Positions 56,277 through 64,000 of a stretch of DNA of 64,000 bases are shown here, in pieces. The position numbers were made by a program, and so were the translations under genes. The stretch is from Streptococcus sp. bf_0095 (GTDB lineage Bacteria; Bacillota; Bacilli; Lactobacillales; Streptococcaceae), in contig NZ_RCYU01000002.1 of NCBI RefSeq assembly GCF_004166885.1, positions 372,001 to 436,000 on the forward strand, given 5' to 3'. The notes below the pieces were generated by a model that saw only the letters and a program-made list of their open reading frames with translations, did no database searches and had not been told where the DNA came from. Every line of letters begins with the position of its first letter. Within the stretch, counting starts at the first letter, position 1.

Positions 56277-56770
56277 AAGGAACTCCCTTTCTTATTTTTT
56301 TTAAATAACTGTTTAATAGATAATTGTAAGTAATTCGCATAAAAGCCGAATCCCAGAAAAGAATCAGATGAACTTGTCTCTTTCTCAATACCTGCCTCAT
56401 TCCAAAGATAGACTTTTCTAGCATCTTCTATGGCTGATTGCATCAACTTATTTTCTTTTCTCACAAGAGGATTATACTTGTCAAAATAATGGATGTCTTC
56501 TCCAACATAATCGTCCATATTTTGAAAACGTGCTAAGATTGTGACTCCTTGCATTTTGCTAGCTTTAAGAACCCGACCGTTTTCATCAACCGCGAACATG
56601 ACAATCGTACCGGATTTGATTCTTCCGGACTTCCTGCCAATCGCTACGCGCCCCAGTTTTCGGAGCATCGTATAGGTCTTATTGAAGTCTTTGAGTTGCT
56701 GCCAGCCGAGGAACATTTGAAATATATAAGCTGCCATGACAAATACAGCGAAAATTATTAGCGAATTCAT
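56273..56770 (-). CDS. srlM: Glucitol operon activator-like protein GutM
   Basis: This 165-residue protein has one N-terminal membrane helix (IIFAVFVMAAYIFQMFLGW), then a cytoplasmic domain with the GutM pattern TMLRKLGRVAIGRKSGRIKSG-type (about 35-54) and VMFAVDENGRVLKA. GutM proteins act as positive factors for sorbitol operon expression in enterics and streptococci; the mechanism is unclear. Its start abuts the end of srlR and its end overlaps srlA, fixing its place in the operon. Confidence 0.9.
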   Translation of the reverse strand: MNSLIIFAVFVMAAYIFQMFLGWQQLKDFNKTYTMLRKLGRVAIGRKSGRIKSGTIVMFAVDENGRVLKASKMQGVTILARFQNMDDYVGEDIHYFDKYNPLVRKENKLMQSAIEDARKVYLWNEAGIEKETSSSDSFLGFGFYANYLQLSIKQLFKKNKKGSSL

Positions 56771-58635
56771 TAAAATACTCCTTTGCTCTTAGAAAATGAT
56801 AGAAACTCTGTCTCTGTTTCTACAGCCCTCAATGCTTCTTTTAGAGAAGGCTCTCCTGCAATTCGAAAAATGTCGTCATACAATTCCAGCAATTCACTCT
56901 CCATTTTGCTTTCAATTTCTGAGGGAATGGCGACTAGAAAGATAAATTCAATCCAATCATCTCCTTTTTGATAAGGCTCTTCTAGCTTTCCAAACATTAA
57001 AATAGTCTTTGCATAACCCTGGTTAATTGTATGGGGGAAGGCAATTCCTCCACCAAAAATGGTTGATTGTTTTTTATCCCTATCAATTATCCGATTTCTA
57101 AAACCTTCATCAATCATCTGAAGTTTCTCTAACTCTGCAACCATATTTAGCAAGTATTGCTGATAGGTTTTTTGGGGAGTCAAACGAAGAAAACGTAAGC
57201 TGACTGTTTCTAGATTTTTTTGATGAAAAGCATTGGCCCTCTGCCATTCTTCCTGCAGCCATTGATCATCAAAAAGATGATTAACTTGAATGACTGGAGA
57301 TTTAGAATCTTTATATTTTAGAGGAACTGTCGTAAAAATCGCGAAATAGTCCTGATTCAAATCCAGATTAAAATCCTCTTCAGAATACTGAGTAATGTCT
57401 ACATCATTTCCAAGAATTCGTCTGAGTTGCTGAATAATCATCGCAGCAGTTCCTCTTCCTGTTGTGCAAACTACAGCTATCTGCTTGCGAGAACCATTTA
57501 CAACAGAGTTTTGCTTTCTTAAAATCATTTCAAAATACAAAGCCAGATATCCGATTTCAGATAATTCCAATTCAGAACCAAAAATTGCAGATAGTTCTTC
57601 TCCAGCAATTTTCGCCATTTCAAAAGCAAAAGGATATTGAGTTTGAACCTCGCCATGGAATATATCATTAGCTTGCACATGGAAAATCAGTCGATTGATT
57701 AAGGAGCCTAGATGAGACTTGATTTCTTCAAATAATTCTTCATCATCAAAGTTAACCAACATTGTTTCTTTGACTTTCTTGACAATCCCTTGAAAAATGT
57801 TTGCAAGCTGTTCAGATTGATAAGACGGCTTGCTTAAAGTGTCAATAAAACGGATATTAAACGGAAAACACAAAAAGTCTATCTCAAACTGACTGAGGGA
57901 AATCTTATAAGTCATCTCAATATGATAGATTAATTTTTCAACCAAAGGTGTCTCTGTTAAATCATTCCTATAGTAAGGAATAGGGCAACTCAACACCCTA
58001 GATGCATGAATACGCTCCACCATAATTGAAATTGTCTTTCGAAGGAGTTCCTTTGTTTCTTTCGGGATTTTATACTCCTGGAGTAGCGTCTCCAGAAAAG
58101 AAGATGTTGCCTCGGTGAGTGTCTTTCCTTCAAAGTAAGGGGCCACTTGGTGAATATAGAGCAAGCGCAAATTCAGCTCGGACCCCAAGACCTCCAGCCC
58201 ACGGTTGGGCTTTCCTGAAATAGTGATAGAGTAACTCTCTGCCAAAGATTTTACTTGTTTTAAATCCTTATTAAGGGTACTTCTACTAACACCTGCTTCC
58301 TCAGCCAAGTCGTCAATAAGAAGAGGGGAGGTTGACTCAATTAAACGTTTTAGTAAATAGGCAATTCTTTTACTGGAAGAATTGAAGTCACTCTCCCGTT
58401 TTAAACTACCAGATAAAATCCTTTCCAACTCAGTATAGTCATACACCTCTAACATTAACTGATCATCTTGTGAGATAATCTGGATACTCGGAGCCAAAAC
58501 ATCATTTAATTGTTGGATACTCTTTTGCAAGGTTTGCATACTAATATCCAGCTCTGAGCGCATATCTACCAAGGAATAAGTTGGCTGTGAGACCATTTTT
58601 TCTAAAATATTATACCATCGATTTACTATGGTCAA
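56770..58635 (-). CDS. srlR: PRD-containing transcriptional activator of the sorbitol operon
   Basis: This 621-residue regulator resembles MtlR/GutR. Two N-terminal helix-turn-helix domains (YSLVDMRSELDISMQTLQKS, about 20-39, and IDDLAEEAGVSRSTLNKDL, about 101-119) are followed by two PTS regulation domains (about 180-390), a IIB-like segment (VCTTGRGTAAMIIQQL, about 389-404) and a IIA-like domain with the candidate phospho-His in GGGIAFPHTINQG (about 540-552). Such proteins activate transcription when phosphorylation signals that sorbitol is present and glucose absent. No RNA-binding antiterminator domain is seen, so it should bind DNA. It lies 23 bases after srlD. Confidence 0.92.
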   Translation of the reverse strand: MTIVNRWYNILEKMVSQPTYSLVDMRSELDISMQTLQKSIQQLNDVLAPSIQIISQDDQLMLEVYDYTELERILSGSLKRESDFNSSSKRIAYLLKRLIESTSPLLIDDLAEEAGVSRSTLNKDLKQVKSLAESYSITISGKPNRGLEVLGSELNLRLLYIHQVAPYFEGKTLTEATSSFLETLLQEYKIPKETKELLRKTISIMVERIHASRVLSCPIPYYRNDLTETPLVEKLIYHIEMTYKISLSQFEIDFLCFPFNIRFIDTLSKPSYQSEQLANIFQGIVKKVKETMLVNFDDEELFEEIKSHLGSLINRLIFHVQANDIFHGEVQTQYPFAFEMAKIAGEELSAIFGSELELSEIGYLALYFEMILRKQNSVVNGSRKQIAVVCTTGRGTAAMIIQQLRRILGNDVDITQYSEEDFNLDLNQDYFAIFTTVPLKYKDSKSPVIQVNHLFDDQWLQEEWQRANAFHQKNLETVSLRFLRLTPQKTYQQYLLNMVAELEKLQMIDEGFRNRIIDRDKKQSTIFGGGIAFPHTINQGYAKTILMFGKLEEPYQKGDDWIEFIFLVAIPSEIESKMESELLELYDDIFRIAGEPSLKEALRAVETETEFLSFSKSKGVF

Positions 58636-58658
58636 CTCTCTTCCTCACCTTCATTTTT

Positions 58659-59459
58659 TTAACCGCGAGTTTTCCCTCCGGCAATATTTGTAGTGACTCC
58701 AGTTATATAGCTAGAACGGTCTGAAATATAGAATGCTACAAGGTCAGCTACTTCCCGTAGTTTACCACTTCGTCCCAAAGGAGTTGTTGAAGTTGAAGCA
58801 TAACCAGCTCGAATATCTTCTACCGTCTTTCCACGGGTATAAGCAAGAGCTTCCTCATAAGAAAGAGTTCGAAGTCCCGTAGCTTCCATAATTCCTGGAG
58901 CAATTCCAACCACACGTACACCATGCTTACCCAGCTCTTTTGCCCATGAACGAGTGTAACTATAGACTGCTGCTTTTGTGGCAGCATAGGCACTTTGTCC
59001 TTCAGAACCTTCCAAGCCTGCTTCTGAAGCCATGTTCACAATTACACCTTTTCCATTTTTCACTAAAATACGTCCCACTGCCTGACTAACCAGATACAAA
59101 CCTTTTTGATTAATCATCGTTACTTTTTCGAACGTCTCATCGTCCAATTCGTAAGGACCTTTAGGATTTTCTGCATCGATTAATAATCTAGGGATATTAA
59201 TCCCTGCATTATTGACCACTGCATCAATATTGCCAAATCTTTCAACTATTTTGGCAACACCCTCTTCTACTTCAGAGCGAGAAGTTACATCAACTTTTAC
59301 AAATAATAGATTTGGATGACGCAAATCGTTGTCGCTAAGATCGAAATTCGCTACGTTGACACCTAATTCCAGCAATTCTTCAACGATTGCCTTACCGATC
59401 CCAGATGACGCGCCAGTCACAAGAACTGTTTTGCCTTTTATGTTTAACCAATCATTCAT
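58659..59459 (-). CDS. srlD: Sorbitol-6-phosphate 2-dehydrogenase (SDR family)
   Basis: This 266-residue short-chain dehydrogenase oxidises sorbitol-6-phosphate to fructose-6-phosphate with NAD+. The nucleotide motif is TGASSGIG (about 14-21), NNAGI is near residue 83, and the catalytic pattern is S..YAATKAA (near 155-160). ATG 59459 (MNDWLNIKG) follows GAGAGG; an in-frame ATG five codons earlier overlaps that site. It is the first gene of the operon srlD-srlR-srlM-srlA-srlE-srlB, an order known from other streptococci. Confidence 0.94.
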   Translation of the reverse strand: MNDWLNIKGKTVLVTGASSGIGKAIVEELLELGVNVANFDLSDNDLRHPNLLFVKVDVTSRSEVEEGVAKIVERFGNIDAVVNNAGINIPRLLIDAENPKGPYELDDETFEKVTMINQKGLYLVSQAVGRILVKNGKGVIVNMASEAGLEGSEGQSAYAATKAAVYSYTRSWAKELGKHGVRVVGIAPGIMEATGLRTLSYEEALAYTRGKTVEDIRAGYASTSTTPLGRSGKLREVADLVAFYISDRSSYITGVTTNIAGGKTRG

Positions 59460-59491
59460 TTTGATACCTCTCAAATTTTATTTACAAGGCA

Positions 59492-59520
59492 ATTATACAG
59501 CGCTTTCATAAATGAATTAA
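59492..59520 (-). promoter_or_regulatory. Sorbitol operon promoter with embedded cre site
   Basis: On the minus strand a weak -35 (TTAATT), 17 bases, then TATAAT (59492-59497). TGAAAGCGCTGTAT (59495-59508) fits the cre core and lies between and over the -10. A weak -35 with cre fits activation by SrlR and repression by CcpA. Confidence 0.65.
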
Positions 59521-59574
59521 GACACTCTTTTTTACACAGTTCAAAAAAATAATAAACTAATTAAGAGGCTTGTA

Positions 59575-59606
59575 CTAAAAAATCCACAAGAAATGAACTT
59601 GTGGAT
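59575..59606 (-). terminator. Terminator of the complete pgi gene
   Basis: On the minus strand GATCCACAAG, TTCATTT, CTTGTGGAT, then TTTTTTAG. It differs in sequence from the terminator behind the pgi remnant, showing that the 3' flanks are not a simple duplication. Confidence 0.85.
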
Positions 59607-59645
59607 CTCTTTTTATACTCTAAATGAACTCAAGGCATATAAGAA

Positions 59646-60995
59646 TCAAAGGCGTGCATTCAACTCAGCACCCAGCTCTTCAAAGCCTGGTTTTCCAAGA
59701 AGGGCAAACATGTTTTTCTTATAAGCCTCAACTCCAGGCTGGTCAAATGGATTGATACCATTCAGGTAGCCAGAAAGAGCAATAGCCAACTCAAAGAAGT
59801 AAATAGTGTAGCCCAAAGTGAACTCATCTTGCTCAGGCAGTGTCACAAACATATTTGGAACTCCACCATCAGTGTGTGCTAACAGCACTCCATCTGTAGC
59901 TTTTTTATTGACAAAGTCAACATCTTTTCCTTGCAAGTAGCCAAGACCGTCCAAGTCTTCTGCCAATTCAGGAATCAGCACATTTTTGCGAGGTTTATCT
60001 ACACGTACAACTGTTTCAAAGAGGATACGGGTACCTTCCTGGATAAATTGTCCCAGAGAGTGCAAGTCTGTTGAGAAGTTGGCTGAAGTTGGGTAAATCC
60101 CTTTTTGGTCTTTCCCTTCTGACTCACCAGCCAGTTGCTTCCACCACTCAGAGAAGTATTGTAGAGATGGTTCATAGTTAGCTAAAACTTCTGTCAGATA
60201 ACCTTTACGGTACAAGATATTGCGTACAACTGCATATTGATATGCTTCATTTTCAGCCAACTTATCAGAAGCATAAGCCTTGCGAGCAGCATTTGCTCCT
60301 TCCATTAACTTGCTGATATCAGCCCCTGCAGCTGCGATTGGCAAGAGTCCCACTGCTGTCAATACTGTAAAACGACCACCTACACTATCAGGCACTACAA
60401 AAGTATCCCAGCCATTAGCATCTGCTTCAACCTTAACTGCACCTTTAGCGCGGTCTGTAGTTGCATAAATCCGTTTATTTGCTTCTTCCTGACCATACTT
60501 CTTAACCAAGAGTTCTTTGAAGACACGGAAAGCAATAGCAGGCTCTGTAGTCGTTCCTGACTTAGAAATAACGTTGACAGAGAAATCTTTGTCTGATACA
60601 TAGTCTACCAAATCAGCCAAATAGCTTGAAGAAATAGAATTTCCAGCATAGAGGATTTGAGGTGCCTTGCGTTCTTCCTTGCTTTGTAGATTTACAAAAG
60701 AATTATTCAAGAAATCAATAGCTGCACGAGCTCCTAAATAGGAACCACCAATACCGATTACGATCAATACCTCACTATCAGATTGGATTTTAGCAGCAGC
60801 CTTTTGAATACGAGCAAATTCATCTTTGTCATATTCTTCAGGCAAGTTCAACCAGCCAGTCATTTCTGCCCCAGGACCTGTACCATTTCGCAGAGCAGAA
60901 TCTGCAGCAGTCACTTGAGGCTGCATATAATCTAGTTCATGTGGTGCTACAAATTTATCTAACACCTTTGAGTAGTCAAATTTAATATGTGACAT
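59646..60995 (-). CDS. pgi: Glucose-6-phosphate isomerase
   Basis: This 449-residue cytoplasmic enzyme interconverts glucose-6-phosphate and fructose-6-phosphate. Signature regions include [18 protein letters not shown] (about 78-95), [17 protein letters not shown] (about 143-159) and [21 protein letters not shown] near the end. It is complete and presumably the only functional copy; a 5'-truncated, diverged remnant lies at 53594-54069. It sits directly upstream of the sorbitol operon, whose product fructose-6-phosphate is a Pgi substrate. Its promoter region has cre-like sites. ATG 60995 follows TTGGAGG. Confidence 0.97.
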   Translation of the reverse strand: MSHIKFDYSKVLDKFVAPHELDYMQPQVTAADSALRNGTGPGAEMTGWLNLPEEYDKDEFARIQKAAAKIQSDSEVLIVIGIGGSYLGARAAIDFLNNSFVNLQSKEERKAPQILYAGNSISSSYLADLVDYVSDKDFSVNVISKSGTTTEPAIAFRVFKELLVKKYGQEEANKRIYATTDRAKGAVKVEADANGWDTFVVPDSVGGRFTVLTAVGLLPIAAAGADISKLMEGANAARKAYASDKLAENEAYQYAVVRNILYRKGYLTEVLANYEPSLQYFSEWWKQLAGESEGKDQKGIYPTSANFSTDLHSLGQFIQEGTRILFETVVRVDKPRKNVLIPELAEDLDGLGYLQGKDVDFVNKKATDGVLLAHTDGGVPNMFVTLPEQDEFTLGYTIYFFELAIALSGYLNGINPFDQPGVEAYKKNMFALLGKPGFEELGAELNARL

Positions 60996-61066
60996 GTTTA
61001 TCCTCCAATTGTTCTTTTCTTTTATGATAACGCTTTAAGAAAAAATAAGCAAGTGCTTTCGCTATT

Positions 61067-61080
61067 TTAAAACGTTTACA
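61067..61080 (-). promoter_or_regulatory. cre-like site upstream of pgi
   Basis: TGTAAACGTTTTAA on the minus strand matches the cre core (TGnAAnCG). It lies about 70 bases before the pgi ATG, just downstream of TATAGAAT, which may be the -10. A weaker similar site, TGATAACGCTTTAA, lies on the plus strand at 61025-61038. Confidence 0.5.
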
Positions 61081-61326
61081 TTTGTATTCTATACTATTTT
61101 TCTAAATAAGCTAACCTTAGGACATAACCGAGAGCAATCGTTTGCGTAAGTCAACAAATTTTAGGCCTATTTAGGCCTATTGAGAAGAACAATTTTGATT
61201 GACAAGAAAACAAATATGCTTCTTAAGATTGGATGTCAGCTGAATTCATTTCAGGTCCGTTCAAACTAGATTCGCTGCTCCAATATTCATCTACGCCTTG
61301 CAGGCTCGATTCATCAAGAACAATAG
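61081..61326. other. Gene-free stretch between the pgi promoter and SRP RNA
   Basis: I see no reading frame with a ribosome site. The only internal repeat noticed is the duplicated TTAGGCCTATTTAGGCCTA near 61165-61180. Possible remote promoter sequence for pgi (TTGACT on the minus strand near 61155) lies here. Confidence 0.4.
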
Positions 61327-61404
61327 AAAAAGAGCACACAGTTCACTTCGCTTAGGGCTGCTGGATTCCTCCCCTGACCCGCTTCACGCAGAACTGTTGC
61401 TCCG
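61327..61404 (-). ncRNA. ffs: Signal recognition particle RNA (4.5S / small cytoplasmic RNA)
   Basis: The minus strand contains GCGGGUCAGGGGAGGAAUCC followed by AGCAGCCCUAAGCGA, the conserved Ffh-binding tip of bacterial SRP RNA. The flanking arms GAGCAACAGUUC and GAACUGUGUGCUC pair into the rest of the hairpin. It ends in CTTTTT. The short (~78 nt) form is usual in streptococci. It lies just downstream of tadA. Confidence 0.95.
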
Positions 61405-61410
61405 ATAGGT

Positions 61411-61438
61411 ATTATATCATAATTTGTGGATTTTGCAA
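61411..61438 (-). promoter_or_regulatory. ffs promoter
   Basis: On the minus strand TTGCAA, 16 bases with TGA before the -10, TATAAT. It overlaps the gap right after the tadA stop. Confidence 0.7.
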
Positions 61439-61449
61439 AGGTCCGGTTT

Positions 61450-61974
61450 TTATTCTTGTGTTTCGGCCTTGGCTGCGAGTTTGGCTTGTTTTTTTCGTTC
61501 TCGACCTTGGCGGAAGAAGGTCTGCATGATGGCTGCACATTCTGCTTCCAAGATTCCTGTTTCTACTTCGACTCGGTGATTGAGGCGTTCATCTGCCAAA
61601 ATGTCGTAGAGACTACCTGCTCCACCGAACTTCTGATTGGTCGCCCCGTAAATCACCTGGGGAATCCGAGCTAGACCAATGGCACCACTACACATGACAC
61701 AGGGCTCAATCGTGACAAAAAGCGTCGTATCCAGCAGGCGCCAGCTATTTTCACGCTGATTGGCCTCCTCGATCGCCATGATTTCCGCATGCATGACCGC
61801 TCGCTGCAATTCTTCTCGCGCGTTGTGCCCACGTCCAATGATCTCGCCGTCTTTGACAATGACACAGCCAATAGGAATTTCCTCATGGGCCAAGGCGATC
61901 TCTGCCTCTTTTAAAGCCTCTCGCATAAAAGCTTCTTTCTCTTCTAGGGTATAGTCTCTCACTTGTACACTCAC
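61450..61974 (-). CDS. tadA: tRNA-specific adenosine deaminase
   Basis: This deaminase converts A34 to inosine in the anticodon of tRNA-Arg. The zinc site is HAEIMAIEEA (His and catalytic Glu, near residues 57-66) and EPCVMCSGAI (two Cys, near 87-96). The start is uncertain: GTG 61974 gives 174 residues, GTG 61962 gives 170; neither has a strong ribosome site, but both keep the conserved YTLEEKE start of the family. The C-terminal KKQAKLAAKAETQE tail is longer than usual. purA lies upstream, separated by a csRNA gene. Confidence 0.95.
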   Translation of the reverse strand: MSVQVRDYTLEEKEAFMREALKEAEIALAHEEIPIGCVIVKDGEIIGRGHNAREELQRAVMHAEIMAIEEANQRENSWRLLDTTLFVTIEPCVMCSGAIGLARIPQVIYGATNQKFGGAGSLYDILADERLNHRVEVETGILEAECAAIMQTFFRQGRERKKQAKLAAKAETQE

Positions 61975-62013
61975 TTACTTTTTATGTTCTTGTTCTATTA
62001 TATGATGAAGCCA

Positions 62014-62105
62014 GAAAAAAAGCCACCAATGGGTGACCTTCTTATAGGGAGATATTATGAAAAAAAAGTTTGGATTCTAAACAAAGTTGGGAGGTCTTTG
62101 TTTAT
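62014..62105 (-). ncRNA. csRNA-type small RNA (CiaR-dependent), copy 2
   Basis: A transcript of about 92 nt is predicted from a canonical CiaR promoter (62112-62144) to the terminator AAGGTCACC-CATT-GGTGGC-TTTTTTT. The 5' stem AAACAAAG/CTTTGTTT carries CCTCCC in its loop. Then comes CTTTTTTTTCATAATATCTCCC, antisense to a GGGAGATATTATGAAAAAA-type start region. These hallmarks fit the csRNA family controlled by the CiaRH two-component system. It is related along its whole length to the RNA at 34935-35028. Confidence 0.85.
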
Positions 62106-62111
62106 GGTCTT

Positions 62112-62144
62112 AGTATAGACCACAGGGCTTAAAGTATTCTTAAG
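62112..62144 (-). promoter_or_regulatory. CiaR-box promoter of csRNA copy 2
   Basis: On the minus strand CTTAAG, 5 bases, TTTAAG, 10 bases, TATACT. The repeat and spacing agree fully with the CiaR-activated promoter pattern. Confidence 0.85.
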
Positions 62145-62147
62145 ACT

Positions 62148-62178
62148 CAAAAAAGTTGAGAGAGACTCCCAACTTTTA
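62148..62178 (-). terminator. Terminator of purA
   Basis: On the minus strand AAAAGTTG...CAACTTTTTT forms the stem. It lies a few bases past the stop and directly before the CiaR box. Confidence 0.75.
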
Positions 62179-62183
62179 TTGAA

Positions 62184-63545
<1,362 letters not shown>

Positions 63546-63554
63546 TTATACCTC

Positions 63555-63583
63555 ATTATATGAAAAATTTGACAATTTTTCAA
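63555..63583 (-). promoter_or_regulatory. purA promoter
   Basis: On the minus strand TTGAAA, 17 bases, TATAAT, about 80 bases upstream of the purA ATG. No PurR-box pair or guanine/PreQ1 riboswitch signature was recognised in the leader. Confidence 0.7.
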
Positions 63584-63774
63584 GGAGGGTTCATCATTTC
63601 ATTTGTTTTTTCTCTTATGTAGACGAATTACATTTTTACAAAATATGTATTTTCTGAATTTTAGTACTTAATTTAAAATAAAAGTTCGGAATTTTTGTAA
63701 AATCGTAGCGGAAATTTGCTTTCTTTTTCCGTTTGTAATAGACTAAAATAACTACCATAGGACGGTGAAACGAT

Positions 63775-64000
63775 GACGATTAATCAATTACTGCAGAAAC
63801 TGGATACATCAAGCCCTATTCTCAAAGCGACCTTTGGTCTGGAGAGGGAAAATCTGCGAGTGACAACTGATGGACACTTAGCTCAAACTGCTCATCCGAG
63901 TCAGCTTGGTTCCCGCAATTTCCACCCGACCATCCAAACAGACTTCAGCGAACAACAACTGGAACTAATTACACCTATTGCTCACTCTACTAAGGAAGCG
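63775..64000 (+). CDS. gshF: Bifunctional glutamate-cysteine ligase / glutathione synthetase, N-terminal part
   Basis: The first 75 codons are present; the gene runs off the right edge. The protein begins [15 protein letters not shown] and continues [16 protein letters not shown] (about 19-34) and [19 protein letters not shown] (about 50-68). These are the N-terminal substrate-binding segments of gamma-glutamylcysteine ligase in streptococcal GshF (GshAB). The full enzyme would make glutathione from Glu, Cys and Gly. Whether the C-terminal synthetase domain is present cannot be seen. ATG 63775 follows AGGACGGTG; TTGCTT-N17-TAGACT upstream is a possible promoter. Confidence 0.9.

Noticed and set aside
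61314..61538. 74-codon minus-strand frame overlapping 61327-61404
   Set aside because: It runs through the SRP RNA and the tadA end; the RNA signature explains conservation.

Overview
The window is chromosomal DNA of a viridans Streptococcus, most likely of the sanguinis/parasanguinis/mitis neighbourhood. The evidence is the moderately AT-rich base composition, pneumococcus-like local gene orders (dut / histidine phosphatase / radA / carbonic anhydrase; dapH / deacetylase / formyl-THF ligase / rhomboid; gpsA-galU; gltX; pgi; purA-tadA), KxYKxGKxW-like and YSIRK signal peptides, LPxTG anchors, SRP RNA beside tadA, and CiaR-type small-RNA promoters. Species cannot be fixed from the sequence alone.

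Layout. 0-5.6 kb: two tandem serine-rich-repeat adhesins, the first running off the left edge. 5.7-10.6 kb: gltX, estA, RNase J2 and a small unknown gene. 10.6-11.05 kb: an untranslated ~415-nt transcription unit with a strong promoter overlapped by a cre site. 11.1-12.7 kb: an ABC permease/ATPase pair lacking its binding protein. 12.9-22.5 kb: one 3225-residue wall-anchored adhesin built from alternating isopeptide domains. 23-31 kb: a YfhO protein, a GT2 glycosyltransferase, a Thr-rich wall adhesin and a DUF2079 membrane protein. 31-35 kb: carbonic anhydrase, AIM24-like protein, radA, histidine phosphatase, dut, then a csRNA. 35-40 kb: a C26 amidotransferase and a second large modular adhesin. 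40-47.6 kb: gpsA-galU, a secreted C69 dipeptidase, rhomboid, formyl-THF ligase and two lysine/DAP genes. 47.8-53.4 kb: six adjacent related membrane-anchored proteins of unknown function. 53.6-61 kb: a sorbitol PTS/dehydrogenase operon lying between a 5'-truncated pgi remnant and a complete, diverged pgi. 61-64 kb: SRP RNA, tadA, a second csRNA, purA and the start of gshF.

The strongest candidates for undescribed biology are the six-paralogue array (N-terminal tail, one TM segment, two related extracellular repeats), the apparently CcpA-controlled ~415-nt RNA, and a possible coupling of the Thr-rich adhesin with GT2/YfhO/DUF2079 extracytoplasmic glycosylation. The pgi-flanked sorbitol operon looks like acquired DNA that brought its own pgi. 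radA appears to begin at a non-canonical AUC codon, because its conserved zinc finger lies upstream of every ATG, GTG or TTG.

All promoter, operator and terminator calls are by eye. Product names rest on recognised motifs and family knowledge; no database search was possible.
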